DNA of 64,000 bases, taken from contig NC_057796.1 of the NCBI RefSeq assembly GCF_018294505.1, positions 270,698,982-270,762,981 of the forward strand, written 5' to 3'. The position numbers were made by a program, and so were the translations under genes. Positions 42,701 to 55,103 of the stretch are shown here, piece after piece (the first letter of the stretch is position 1; the number at the start of each line of letters is the position of its first letter). The notes beneath the pieces are model-generated. The model ran no database searches, was not told where the DNA came from, and saw nothing but the letters and a program-made list of their open reading frames with translations. This stretch comes from Triticum aestivum (taxonomy: Eukaryota > Streptophyta > Magnoliopsida > Poales > Poaceae).

Positions 42701-43029
42701 CCGATGTCGCGACGCGGTTGGCTGCTTTAAACGATAGTTTGTGGCGTTTTCTCGAGGCCACCGTCGGTGCCTTCGACGAAGACTACGAGGTGTTTTCTCA
42801 GCGTGCACGTGCTTACCTCATCTCGAGAGCCAGCAGGTTGGTGCCTGGAGCGGCTCAGGAAACTCACCACTACAACGAGGGCACCCACGATGCGGAGGCC
42901 TTGCCCTCTTCCATGTCCAAGGAGCCAATCGTCATCGATATCTCCAACAATGAGGAGTAGCTTGTCTTATTAGCTCACTATAAGGACCCATGTTCAGTTT
43001 GCTAGCTACTGCCTTTCCTTAACAAATTC

Positions 43030-43863
43030 TAGTGAATTGTGCGATCTACTTTTACCATGCAATCTTCTGCTATAGTGTATATGTTCTATATGTCGTGCAA
43101 TGTGGTGTTCAATTAACTGCTTGGTTCAATTATGCAAATGTGATGTTCAATTCTTCAGGGTGCAATATTTCAAAGTTGTTAAGCATGCTTGGTTTGGTTA
43201 ACTGTCTGATCTTCTATTAGGAGTATGTTATATTGTTCAATTGGTGTTTAGTTAACTGCTTGGTTTATTTGTTGTGGCTTGGTTCACTTGTTGTGGTGTT
43301 TAGTTAACTGCTTGGTTCAATTCTGCAATGCGATGTTCAATTGTTGTGGCTGCATTCTGTTATTGTATACCATGTGAGGAATAAATCGAATTTGGTTGTA
43401 CTAAATACATGAGAAACAAATACAATTGCTATATTTCCAAGTTGTTAAGCATGCTTGGTTTGGTTAACTGTCTGATCCTCTATTAGGAGTATGTTATATT
43501 GTGCAATGTGGTGCTCAGTTAACGTTTGGTTCATTTGTTGTGGTGTTCAGTTAACTGCTTGGTTCAATTCTGCAATCCGATGTTCAATTGTTGTGGCTGC
43601 ATTCTGGTATTGTATACCATGTGAGGAATAAAATCAAATTTGGCTGTACTAAATACATGAGAAACAAATACAATTGCTATATTTCCAAGTTGTTAAGCAT
43701 GCTTGGTTTGGTTAACTGTCTGATCTTCTATTAGGAGTATGTTATATTGTGCAATGTGGTGCTTAGTTAACGTTTGGTTCATTTGTTGTGGTGTTTAGTT
43801 AACTGCTTGGTTCAATTCTACAATGCGATGTTCAATTGCTGTGGCTGCATTCTATTATTGTTT
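43030..43863. repeat. Tandem array of a unit of about 250 bp in CACTA-1
   Basis: GTTGTTAAGCATGCTTGGTT begins at 43175, 43441 and 43689 (spacing 266 and 248). Inner motifs such as GTTAACTGCTTGGTTCAATT also recur. A partial further copy continues at 45588-45690 after the solo LTR. It could be an expanded intron of the CACTA gene. Confidence 0.85.
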
Positions 43864-45582
43864 TGAAGGAAATATGCCCTAGAGGCAATAATAAAGTTAT
43901 TATTTATTTCCTTATATCATGATAAATGTTTATTATTCATGCTAGAATTGTATTAACCGGAAACTTGATACATGTGTGAATACATAGACAAACAGAGTGT
44001 CACTAGTATGCCTCTACTTGACTAGCTCGTTGATCAAAGATGGTCATGTTTCGTAGCCATAGACATGAGTTGTCATTTGATTAACGGGATCACATCATTA
44101 GGAGAATGATGTGATTGACTTGACCCATTCCGTTAGCTTAGCACTCGATCGTTTAGTATGTTGCTATTGCTTTCTTCATGACTTATACATGTTCCTATGA
44201 CTATGAGATTATGCAACTCCCGTTTACCGGAGGAACACTTTGTGTGCTACCAAACGTCACTGGGTGATTATAAAGGTGCTCTACAGGTGTCTCCAAAGGT
44301 ACTTGTTGGGTTGGCGTATTTCGAGATTAGGATTTGTCACTCCGATTGTCGAAGAGGTATCTCTGGGCCCACTCAGTAATACACATCACTATAAGCCTTG
44401 CAACCATTGCAACTAATGAGCTAGTTGCGGGATGATGTATTACGGAACGAGTAAAGAGACTTGCCGGTAACGAGATTGAACTAGGTATTGAGATACCGAC
44501 GATCGAATCTCGGGCAAGTAACATACCGATGACAAAGGGAACAACGTATGTTGTTATGTGGTCTGACCGATAAAGATCTTCGTAGAATATGTGGGAACCA
44601 ATATGAGCATCCAGGTTCCGCTATTGGTTATTGACCGGAGAGGTGTCTCGGTCATGTCTACATAGTTCTCGAACCCGTAGGGTCCGCAAGCTTAACGTTA
44701 CGATGACAGTTATATTATGAGTTTATATGTTTTGATGTACCGAAGGTTGTTCGGAGTCCCGGATGTGATCACGGACATGACGAGGAGTCTCGAAATGGTT
44801 GAGACATAAAGATTGATATATTGGAAGCCTATGTTTGGACATCGGAAGTGTTCCGGGTGAAATCGGGATTTTTCCGGAGTACCGGGAGGTTACCGGAACC
44901 CCCCCGGTAACTTAATGGGCCTTAGTGGGCCTAGGTGGAAGAGAGGAGAGGAGGCCAGGGCAGGGCCGCACGCCCCTCCCCCCCAATCCGAATAGGACAA
45001 GGAGAAGGGGGCGGCGACCCCCCTTTCCTTCCTCCCCTCCACCTCTTCCCCCTCTCTCTCCTAGTCCAACATGGAAAAACCTACTCCCGGTAGGAGTAGG
45101 GCTCCTCCTGGCGCGCCTCTCCCCTTGGCTGGCCGAACCCCCCTTGCTCCTTTATATACGGGGGCAGGGGGCACCTCTAGACACAACAATTGACCATTGA
45201 TCTCTTAGCCGTGTGCGGTGCCCCCTCCACCATATTACACCTCGATAATATCGTAGCGGTGCTTAGGCGAAGCCCTGCGTAGGTAGAACATCATCATTGT
45301 CACCACGCCGTCATGCTGACGAAACTCTCCCTCAACACTTGGCTGGATCGGAGTTCGAGGGACGTCATCGAGCTGAACGTGTGCTGAACTCGGAGGTGCC
45401 GTGCATTCGGTACTTGATCGGTCGGATCGTGAAGACGTACGACTACATCAACCGCGTTGTGTTAACGCTTCCGCTTTCGGTCTACAAGGGTACGTGGACA
45501 ACACTCTCTCCTCTCATTGCTATGCATCACCATGATCTTGCGTGTGCGTAGAATTTTTTTGAAATTACTACGTTCCCCAACA
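43864..45582 (+). repeat. Solo LTR of an Angela/BARE-1-type copia element, TSD TGTTT
   Basis: It begins TGAAGGAAATATGCCCTAGA (the family start is TGTTGGAAATATGCCC) and ends CGTTCCCCAACA. A perfect 5-bp duplication TGTTT is at 43859-43863 and 45583-45587. No internal sequence is left, so LTR-LTR recombination removed the element. TATATAC at 45154-45160 is the likely LTR TATA box. Confidence 0.93.
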
Positions 45583-45825
45583 TGTTTACCATGTGAGGAA
45601 TAAATCAAATTTGGCTGCACTTAATACATGAGAAACATATACAAGTGCTATATTTCCTGGTTGTTAATCATGCTTGGTTTGGATAAATGGGTTTTCCACG
45701 TGGCTTGAATTAATCTGATGAATCTGCAATGTGCTTATTTTTCATCAACATATTTTACTAATAGCATGCGAACCCTTACTTAACCTGATGACTAACTACC
45801 TTATATGTGTTGCAGGGAAACAATG

Positions 45826-46173
45826 GGAAGCACTGAGGTTTACAAGATGGTACTAACTATGATACCTTGCCTTTTTTATTCCTTTGCCCCGTTTCCAATA
45901 TAGAGAAGATATTTATGCACATCCTTGTTTTCAGGGTTCACTGATGATTACCTCTCAAACCACCTCTGTGGTCAGGAGGCGAGGAAAGTTTTGATACAAC
46001 ACCCACGGTTCAATATTGAAGTGTTCCTGAAGAGGTCGAAGGATGGACGGTCAATCATCCACAGGCGTTGGCCTAAAGTTGCAAAGACCTTTAACATGAA
46101 TGAAGGCTCAATGTTCGCCTCCCGCTTCAGCAGTTTTCCAGATGAGATGCATCTCTCTATGTACCGTCTATGA
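45826..46173 (+). pseudogene. B3-like DNA-binding exons of CACTA-1
   Basis: A small exon reads MGSTEVYKM (45826-45852, before GTACTAAC). The main exon opens after TTGTTTTCAG at 45935: FTDDYLSNHLCGQEARKVLI, VEVFLKRSKDGRSIIHRRWP (with IEVFLK as written), VAKTFNMNEGSMF, MHLSMYRL, then a stop at 46171-46173. The order of strands, a Trp after a basic loop and a final hydrophobic strand resemble a REM-type B3 domain. The CACTA-2 gene at 61344-61619 is clearly homologous (FTDDYLANYMTGVEATKVKV). The phase between the two exons does not join cleanly. It lies about 0.7 kb, net of Angela, from the right terminus. Confidence 0.55.
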
Positions 46174-46501
46174 TGCTAATTTCGAAAGGTACTAGATGTT
46201 GCATGTGAAACTTGCTGCTGGTGCAGTTGTGTGATGGGGTAGCTGAGTGCTGAAGCTATATCATGTTGTACTTCGAATGTATTTCAATTATGAAATCCTG
46301 CTTCCTTAATATGGAAATGGAATATATTATGTGCTTAATATGAATGTAAATTAGATTAGTAAATGGATTATTAATAATAGGGCAATTAGCCCGCTAATTG
46401 GACAATTAGCTTGCTAATTGGGTTTTCCTATTGCAAACGGTTAATGAGAAAACACCGTGGGCGATGACCTCAGGCAACGCACACAGTTTCTAGGAATAAA
46501 C
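46174..46501. other. CACTA-1 sequence downstream of the B3-like exon
   Basis: No gene; AT-rich with a short repeat GGGCAATTAGCC/GCTAATTGGACAATTAGC near 46380-46415. Ends with the Angela target duplication TAAAC (46497-46501). Confidence 0.5.
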
Positions 46502-48205
46502 TGTTGGGGAACGTAGTAACAATTCAAAAAAATTCCTACGTGTCACTAAGATCAATCTAGGAGATGCTAGCAACAAGAGAGAGGGAGTGCATCTTCATAC
46601 CCTTGAAGATTGCTAAGCGGAAGCGTTACAAGAACGCGGTTGATGGAGTCGTACTCGCAGCGATTCAAATCTCGGAAGATCCGATCAAGCGCTGAACGGA
46701 CGGCGCCTCCGCATTCAACACACGTACAGCCCGGGGACTTCTCCTCCTTCTTAATCCAGCAAGGGGAGAGGAGAAGTTGAGGGAGAACTCCGGCAGCACG
46801 ACGACGTGGTGATGGTGGAGCTCGTGGTTCTCCGGCAGGGCTTCGCCAAGCACTACGGAGGAGGAGGTGTTGGAGAGGGGAAGGGCTATGCCAGGGGAAG
46901 GGTGCGGCTTCCCTCCCACCCCCTCTATTTATAGGGTGAAGGGAGAGGGGCCGGCCCCCCAAGATGCATCTAGAGGGGGGGGGGGCAGCGGCCAGGGGGG
47001 ACTTGCCCCCCAAGTTAGGTGGGAGGCGCCCCCACCCCCTAGGGTTTTCAACCCTAGGCGGCTTGGGCCCTTGGGGGGCGCACCAGCCCACCAGCGGCTG
47101 GTTCCCTCCCTTGTTCATCCCACTTGGCCCACGAGGCAGGTGGCCCCACCCGGTGCACCCCCGGACACCTTTCGGCGGTCCTTGTACAATACCGATGACC
47201 CCCGAAATTATTCCAACGACTGAAACTGGACTTCCCATATATAATTCTTCACCTCCAGACCATTCCAGAACTCCTCTTGATGTCCGAGATCTCATACGGG
47301 ACTCCGAACAACCTTCGGTAACCACATACTATTTCCCATAACAACTCTAGCGTCACCGAACCTTGAGTGTGTAGACCCTACGGGTTCGGGAACCATGCAG
47401 ACATGACCGAGACATCTCTCTGGCCAATAACCAACAGCGGGATCTGGATACCCATGTTCGCTCCCACATGTTCCACAATGATCTCATCGGATGAACCACG
47501 ATGTCGAGGATTCAGTCAATCCCGTATACAATTCCCTTTGTCCATCAGTATGTTAATTCCCCGAGATCGGTATCTCTATACCTCGTTCAATCTCGTTACT
47601 AGCAAGTCTCTTTACTCATTCCATAACGCATGATCCTGACTAACTCCTTAGTCACATTGAGCTCATTATGATGATGCAGTACCGAGTGGGCCCAGAGATA
47701 CCTCTCCGTCATACGGAGTGACAAATCCCAGTCTCGATTCGTGCCAACCCAACATACACTTTTGGAGATACCTGTAGTGCACCTTTATAGCCTCCCAGTT
47801 ACGTCGTGACGTTTGGGACACCCAAAGCATTCCTACGGTATCCGAGAGTTGCACAATCTCATGGTATAAGGAAATGATACTTGACATTAGAAAAAGCTTT
47901 TGCAAACGAACTACACGATCTTGTGCTACGCTTAGAATTGGGTCTTGTCCATCACATAATTCTCCCAATGATGTTATCCCGTTATCAACGACATCCCATG
48001 TCCATGGTCAGGAAACCACGACCATCTATTGATCAACGAGCTAGTCAACTAGAGGCTTACTAGGGACACATTACAATCTATGTATTCACACATGTATTAC
48101 GATTTCCGGTTAATACAATTACAACATGAACAATAGACAATTATCATGAACAAGGAAATATAATAATAACCAATTTATTATTGCCTCTAGGGCATATTTC
48201 CAATA
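46502..48205 (-). repeat. 3' LTR of the Angela/BARE element
   Basis: 1704 bp; the plus strand begins TGTTGGGGAACGTAG and ends GGGCATATTTCCAATA. The adjoining polypurine tract (minus strand AAGTGGGAGAC) is at 48206-48216. Confidence 0.9.
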
Positions 48206-48225
48206 GTCTCCCACTTGCACTAGAG

Positions 48226-51200
48226 TCAATAATCTAGTTTCATTGTGATGAATCTAACACCCATAGAGTTCTGGTGTTGATCATGTTTTCCTCGTGGAAG
48301 AGGTTTAGTCAACGAATCTGCGACATTCAGATCCGTATGCACTTTACAAATATCTATGTCTCCATCTTGAATATATTCATGAATGGAGTTGAAGCGACGC
48401 TTGATATGCCTGGTCTTCTTGTGAAACCTGGGCTCCTTGGCAAGGGCAATAGCTCCAGTGTTGTCACAGAAGAGAGTCATTGGGCCCGACGCATTGGGAA
48501 TAACTCCTAGGTCGGTGATGAACTCATTCATCCATACTGCTTCCTGTGCTGCCTCCGAGGCTACTATGTACTGCGCTTCACATGTAGATCCTGCCACGAC
48601 GCTTTGCTTGCAACTGCACCAGCTGACTGCCCCACCTTTCAAAATGTACACGTATCCGGTTTGTGACTTGGAGTCATCCAGATCTGTGTCGAAGCTAGCA
48701 TCGACATAACCCTTTACGACGAGCTCTTCGTCACCTCCATAAACGAGGAACATATCCTTAGTCCTTTTCAGGTACTTTAGGATATTATTGACCGCTGTCC
48801 AGTATTCCATGCCGAGATTACATTGGTACCTTCCTACCAAACTTACGGCAAGGTTCACATTAGGTCTGGTACACAGCATGGCATACATAATAGACCCTAT
48901 GGCTGAGGCATAGGGGATGACACTCATCTTTTCTCTATCTTCTGCTGTGGTCGGGCATTGAGCCGTGCTCAATTTCACATCTTGCAATACAGGGAAGAAC
49001 CCCTTCTTGGACTGATCCATATTGAACTTTTTCAATATCGGTATGTGCTTTGTGAAAGACCAATGAGGCATCTCGATCTATCTCTATAGATCTTGATGCC
49101 TAATATGTAAGCAACTTCTCCAAGGTCCTTCATTGAAAACACTTATTCAAGTAGGCCTTTATGCTTTCCAAGAGTTCTATATCATTTCCCATCAACAGTA
49201 TGTCATCCACATATAATATGAGAAATGCTACAGAGATCCCACTCACTTGTAAACATAGATTTCTCCATAAGTTTGCATAAACCCAAACGCTTTGATCATC
49301 TCATCAAAGCGAATGTTCCAACTCCGAGATGCTTGCACCAGCCCATAGATTGAGCGCTGGAGCTTGCATACCTTGTCAGCATTCTTAGGATCGACAAAAC
49401 CTTCGGCTGCATCATACACAATTCTTCCTTAAGGAAACCATTAAGGAATGTCGTTTTGACGTCCATTTGCCATATCTCATAATCGTAGAATGCAGCAATA
49501 CCTAACAAGATATCGACAAGCCGAGCCTTATAGATGGTCACATTACCATCCACGTTTGTCTTCTTCTTAAAGATCCATTTATTCTCTATGGCTTGCCGAT
49601 CATCGGGCAAGTCTGTCAAAGTGCATACTTCATTTTCATACATGAATCCTATCTTGGATTTCATGGCCTCAAGCCATTTGTTGGAATCCGGGCCCGCCAT
49701 CGCTTCTTCATAGTTCGAAGGTTCACCGTTGTCTTAAAAACATGATTTCCAGGACAGGGTTGCCATACCACTCTGGTGCAGAACGTGTCCTCATGGACCT
49801 ACAAAGTTCAGTAGCTTGATCCGAAGTATCATGATCAGCATCATTAACTTCCTCTCTAGTCGGTGCAGGCACCACAGAAACATGTTCCTGAGCTACGCTA
49901 CTCTTCGGTTCAAGAGGTAGTATCTCATCAAGTTCTACTTTCCTCCCACTTACTTCTTTCGAGAGAAACTCTTTCTCTAGAAAGGATCCATTCTTGGCAA
50001 CAAAGATCTTGCCTTCGCATCTGAGTTAGAAGGAATACCCAATAGTTTCCTTAGGATATCCTATGAAGACACATTTTTCTGACTTGGGTTCGAGCTTTTC
50101 AGGTTGAAGTTTCTTGACATAAGCATCACATCCCCAAGCTTTCAGAAATGGAAGCTTAGGTTTCTTTCCAAACCATAATTCATACGGTGTTGTCTCAACG
50201 GATTTCGACGGAGCCCTATTTAAAGTGAATGCGGCAGTCTCTAAAGCATAACCCCAAAATGATAGCGGTAGATCGGTAAGAGACATCATAGATCACAGCA
50301 TATCCAATAGAGTACGATTACGATGTTCGGACACACCATTTCACTGAGGTGTTCCAGGCGGCGTGAGTTGTGAAACAATTCCACATTTCCTTAAGTGCGT
50401 GCCAAACTCATGACTCAAGTATTCTCCTCCATGATCTGATCGCAAGAACTTTATTTTCCTGTCACGTTGATTCTCTACCTCACTCTAAAATTCCTTGAAC
50501 TTTTCAAAGGTCTCAGACTTGTGTTTCCTTAAGTAGATATACCCATATCTAATTAAGTCATCAGTGAGGGTGAGAACATAAACGCTCATTGGACCGCACA
50601 CGTCAGTATGTATGATTTCCAATAAGTTGGTTGCTCGCTCCATTGTTCCGGAGAACGGAGTCTTGGTCATTTTGCCCATGAGGCATGGTTCGCACGTGTC
50701 AAATGATTCATAATCAAGAGACTCCAAAAGTCCGTCTGCATGGAGTTTCTTCATGTGTTTGACGCCAATGTGACCAAGGCGGCAGTGCCACAAGTATGTG
50801 GGACTATCATTATCAACCTTACATCTTTTGGCATTCACACTATGAAAATGTGTAACATCAAATTCGAGATTGAAAAAAAATAAACCATTGACCAGTGGGG
50901 CATGACCATAAAACATATCTCTCATATAAATGGAACAACCATTATTCTCGGATTTAAATGAGTAGCCATCTCGCATTAGATGAGATCTAGATACAATGTT
51001 CATGCTCAAAGCTGGCACTAAATAACAATTATTGAGGTTTAAAACTAATCCCGTAGGTAAATGTAGAGGTAGCGTGCCGACGGCGATCACATCGACCTTG
51101 GAACCATTCCCAACACGCATCGTCACCTCGTCCTTCGCCAGTCTCCGCTTATTCCGCAGCTCCTGTTTTGAGTTACAAATATGAGCAACCGCACCGGTAT

Positions 51201-51310
51201 CAAATACCTAGGAGCTACTACGAGCGCTGGTAAGGTACACATCAATAACTTGTATATCACATATACATTTGGCGTTGCCGGCCTTCTTATCCGCTAAGTA
51301 CTTGGGGTAG
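48226..51310 (-). pseudogene. pol: pol of the Angela/BARE element: protease, integrase, RT, RNase H
   Basis: Protease motif VFDTGAVAHICNS near 51220-51180. GAG-pre-integrase finger LWHCRLGHIGVKHMKKLH near 50790-50735. Integrase motifs HTDVCGPM near 50600 and SDHGGEYLSHEFG near 50430, with a stop between them near 50487. RT: DDRQAIENKWIFKKKTNVDG (49600-49545), YEIWQMDVKTTFLNGFLKEE, and YVDD at 49202-49213. RNase H is at 49071-48226 (SQTGYVYILKGGAVSWCSCK, EAQYIVASEAAQEAVWM, ADSLTKPL). Stops and frameshifts separate every block (about 50485, 50026, 49700-49740, 49296, 49080), so the element is dead. Confidence 0.9.
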
Positions 51311-51318
51311 TTCCGCTT

Positions 51319-52110
51319 CTAGTGACCATTTCCCTTGCAATAAAAGCACTGAGTCTTGGGCTTGGGTCCATTCTTTGGCTTCTTCCCAGCAACTGATTTA
51401 CCGGGCGCGGCAACCCCCTTGCCGTCCTTCTTGAAGTTCTTCTTACACTTGCCTTTCTTGAAACTAGTGGTTTTATTCACCATCAACACTTGATGTTCCT
51501 TTTTGATCTCCACCTCCGCTGATTTCAACATTGAAAATAACTCAGGAATGGTCTTTTCCATCCCTTGCATATTGTAGTTCATCACAAAGCTCTTGTAGCT
51601 AGGTGGAAGCAACTGGAGGATTCTGCCAATGACCGAGTCATCTGGAAGATTAACTCCCAGCTGAGACAAGCGGTTGTGCAACCCAGACATCTTGAGTATA
51701 TGCTCGCTGACAGAACTGTTTTCCTCCATCTTACAACTGTAGAACTTGTCGGAGACTTCATATCTCTCGACCCGGGATTGAGCTTGGAAAACCATTTCCA
51801 GCTCTTGGAACATTTCATGTGCTCCGTGCTGCTCAAAACGCTTTTGGAGCCCCGGTTCTAAGCTGTAAAGCATGCCACACTGAACCAGGGAGTAATCATC
51901 ACTACGCGACTGCCAAGTGTTCATAACGTCTGGAGTTGCTGGGAAAATGGGTGCTTCACCTAGCGGTGCTTCAAGGACATTTGCTTTCTTGGCAACTATG
52001 AGGATGATCCTCAAGTTACGGACCCAATCCGTAAAGTTGCTATCATCGTCTTTCAGCTTGGTTTTCTCGAGGAACACGTTGAAGTTGAGGGCAACATTAG
52101 CGTGGGCCAT
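51319..52110 (-). pseudogene. gag: gag of the Angela/BARE element
   Basis: The start MAHANVALNFNVFLEKTKLK and the capsid segment (FTDWVRNLRIILIVAKKANV, LQLLPPSYKSFVMNYNMQGM) are BARE-1 Gag. A basic linker precedes the zinc knuckle CFYCKGNGH. TAG at 51319-51321 replaces the Trp after GNGH, and the last knuckle Cys is Tyr (TAC, 51307-51309), so RNA binding is lost even with read-through. 263 codons remain open. Confidence 0.9.
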
Positions 52111-53386
52111 TTGATCTACAAGACATATTGTAAAGACATTTTAGACTAAGTTCATGATAATTAAGTTCATCTAATCAAATTATTTAAAGAACTCCCACTC
52201 AGATAGACATCCCTCTAGTCATCTAAGTGATACATGATCCGAATCGACTAGGTCGTGTCCGATCATCACGTGAGACGAACTAGTCATCAACGGTGAACAT
52301 CTCCATGTTGATCGCATCTACTATACGACTCATGTTCGGCCTTTCGGTCTCTCGTGTTCCGAGGCCATGTCTGTACATGCTAGGCTCGTCAAGTCAACCT
52401 AAATGTTTTGCATGTGTAAATCTGGCTTACACCGGTTGTATGCGAACATTAGAATCTATCACACCCGATCATCACGTGGTGCTTCGAAACAATGAACCTT
52501 CACAATGGTGCACAGTTAGGGGGAACACTTTTCTTCAAATTTTAGTGAGGGATCATCTTATTTATGCTACCGCCGTTCTAAGCAAATAAGATGTAAACAT
52601 GACAAACATCACATGCAAATCATAAAGTGACATGATATGGCCAATATCATCTTGCGCCTATGATCTCCATCTTCGAGGCACGACATGATCACCATTGTCA
52701 CCGGCATGACACCATGATCTCCATCATCGTGTCTTCATAAAGTTGTCTCGCCAACTATTACTTCTACTACTATGGCTCGCGGTTAGCGATAAAGTAAAGT
52801 AATTACATGGCGTTTTCATTGACACGCAGGTCATACAATAAATTAAGACAACTCCTATGGCTCCTGCCGGTTGTCATACTCATCGACATGCAAGTCGTGA
52901 TTCCTATTACAAGAACATGATCAATCTCATACATCACATATATCATTCATCACATCCTTTTGGCCATATCACATCACATAGCATACCCTGCAAAAATAAG
53001 TTAGACGTCCTCTAATTGTTGTTGCATGTTTTACGTGGCTGCTATGGGTTTCTAGCAAGAACGTTTCTTACCTATGCAAAAACCTCAACGGTGATATGCC
53101 AATTGCTATTTACCCTTCATAAGGACCCTTTTCATCGAATCCGATCTGACTAAAGTGGGAGAGACAGACACCCGCTAGCCACCTTATGCATCAAGTGCAT
53201 GTCACTCGATGGAACCAGTCTCACGTAAGCGTACGTGTATGGTCGGTCCGGGCCGCTTCATCCGACAATGCCGCTAAATAAAGATAAGACTAGTAATGGT
53301 AAGCAAATTGAACAAATCATCGCCCACAACTACTTTGTGTTCTACTCGTGCATAGAATCTACGCATAGACCTAGCTCTGATACCAC
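52111..53386. other. Untranslated leader of the Angela/BARE element
   Basis: About 1.3 kb between the gag start and the 5' LTR, non-coding, as usual for BARE/Angela, where the leader holds packaging signals. The primer-binding site (minus strand TGGTATCAGAGCT) is at about 53373-53385. Confidence 0.7.
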
Positions 53387-55103
53387 TATTGGGGAATGTA
53401 GTAACAATTCAAAAAAAATTCCTACGTGTCACCAAGATCAATCTAGGAGATGGTAGCAACGAGAAAGAGGGAGTGCATCCTCATACCCTTGAAGATCGCT
53501 AAGCGGAAGCATTACAAGAACGCGGTTGATGGAGTCGTACCCGCGGCGATTCAACTCGCGGAAGATCTGATCAAGTGCCGAACGGACGGCGCCTCCGGGT
53601 TCAACACACGTACAGCCTGGGGATGTCTCCTCCTTATTGATCCAGCAAGGGGAGAGGAGAAGTTGAGGGAGAACTCCGGCAGCACGATGGCGTGGTGGTG
53701 GTGGAGCTCGTGGTTCTTCGACAGGGCTTCGCCAAGCACTACGGAGGAGGAGGAGGTGTTGGAGAGGGGAAGGGCTGCGCCAGTGTAAGGGTGCGGATGC
53801 CCTCCCACCCCCCCTCTATTTATAGGGTGAAGGGAGAGGGGGCGGGCCCCCCTAGATGCATCTAGAGGGGGCGGCTAAGGGGGGGGACTTGCCCCCCAAG
53901 TTAGGTGGGAGGCGCCCCCACCCCCTAGGGTTTTCAACCCTAGGCGCCTTGGGCCCTTGGGAGGGGGCGCACCAGCCCACCAGGGGCTGGTTCCCTCCCT
54001 TGTTCAGCCCACTTGGCCCACCGGGGCAGGTGGCCCCACCCGGTGGACCCCCGGACACCTTTCGGTTGTCCCGGTACAATACCGTTGACCCCCAAAATTA
54101 TTCTGGCGACTGAAACTGGACTTCCCATATTTAATTCTTCACCTCCGGACCATTCCAGAACTCCTTGTGACATCCGGGATCTCATCCAGGACTCCAAACA
54201 ACCTTCGGTAACCACATACTCCTTCCCACAACAACTCTAGCATCACCGAACCTTAAGTGTGTAGACCCTACGGGTTCGGGAACCATGCAGACATGACCGA
54301 GACATCTCTCCGGTCAATAACCAACAGCGGGATCTAGATACCCATGTTGGCTCCCACATGTTCCACGATGATCTCATTGGATGAACCACGATGTCGAGGA
54401 TTCAATCAATCCCGTATATAATTCCCTTTGTTCATCGGTATGTTACTTGCCCGAGATTTGATCGTCGGCATCTCTATGCCTCGTTCAATCTTGTTACCGG
54501 CAAGTCTCTTTACTCGTTCCGTAACGCATGATCCTGTGACTAACTCCTTAGTCACATTGAGCTCATTATGATGATGCATTACCGAGTGGGCCCAGAGATA
54601 CCTCTTCGTCATACGGAGTGACAAATCCAGTCTCGATTCATGCCAACCCAACAGACACTTTCGGATATACCTGTAGTGCACCTTTATAGCCACCCAGTTA
54701 CGTTGTGACATTTGGTACACCCAAAGCATTCCTACGGTATCCGGGAGTTGCACAATCTCATGGTCTAAGGAAATGATACTTGACATTAGAAAATATTTAG
54801 CAAACGAACTACACGATTTTGTGCTACGCTTAGGATTGGGTCTTGTCCATCACATCATTCTCCCAATGATGTGATCCCGTTATCAATGACATCTCATGTC
54901 CATGGTCAGGAAACCACGACCATCTATTGATCAACGAGCTAGTCAACTAGAGGCTTACTAGGGACGCATTACGATCTATGTATTCACACATGTATTACGG
55001 TTTCCGGTTAATACAATTACAGCATGAACAATATACAATTATCATGAACAAGGAAATATATTAATAACCAAATTATTATTGCCTCTAGGGCGTATTTCCA
55101 ACA
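53387..55103 (-). repeat. 5' LTR of the Angela/BARE element
   Basis: 1717 bp, homologous to 46502-48205 (about 93-95% by eye). On the minus strand it begins TGTTGGAAATACGCCC. TATAAATAG on the minus strand (about 53816-53826) is the LTR TATA box. Confidence 0.9.

Larger units (their letters stand above)
23337..42960 (+). pseudogene. CACTA-1 ORF of unknown function, cut in two by a gypsy insertion
   Basis: The first part is 23337-23582 (82 codons) and the second part 42706-42960 (84 codons plus TAG). The Tekay-type gypsy element and one copy of its 5-bp duplication sit between them, and both halves are in the same frame once these are taken out. The N-terminus is Pro/Arg-rich and basic (MPRPPARARNLPPKSPTPPP). 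The middle is helical (EEHLTVEATV, LAALNDSLWRFLEATVGAFD), with an acidic end. I do not recognise the family. It is on the same strand as the B3-like exon at 45935-46173 and could be its 5' exon, but no splice link is demonstrated. Confidence 0.55.
46502..55103 (-). mobile_element. Complete Angela/BARE-1-type copia retrotransposon, TSD TAAAC
   Basis: 8602 bp, minus orientation. LTRs are at 53387-55103 (5') and 46502-48205 (3'). A perfect duplication TAAAC lies at 46497-46501 and 55104-55108. Domain order is Gag, protease, integrase, RT, RNase H, that is copia order. The LTR opening GGAAATATGCCC and the tract AAGTGGGAGAC before the 3' LTR are diagnostic of BARE/WIS/Angela. Coding regions are broken. 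It inserted in the subterminal part of CACTA-1. Confidence 0.95.

Noticed and set aside
42616..42705. Upstream extension of the 42616-42960 ORF as a real N-terminus
   Set aside because: These codons lie in the gypsy LTR end; the true continuation is at 23582 across the insertion.
44925..45200. ORF inside the solo Angela LTR
   Set aside because: Pro/Arg-rich frame in the GC-rich leader part of the LTR; no domain and not conserved in the other LTRs.
46567..47325. 252-codon minus-strand ORF
   Set aside because: Entirely within the Angela 3' LTR; LTRs of this family do not encode proteins and the 5' LTR has it broken.
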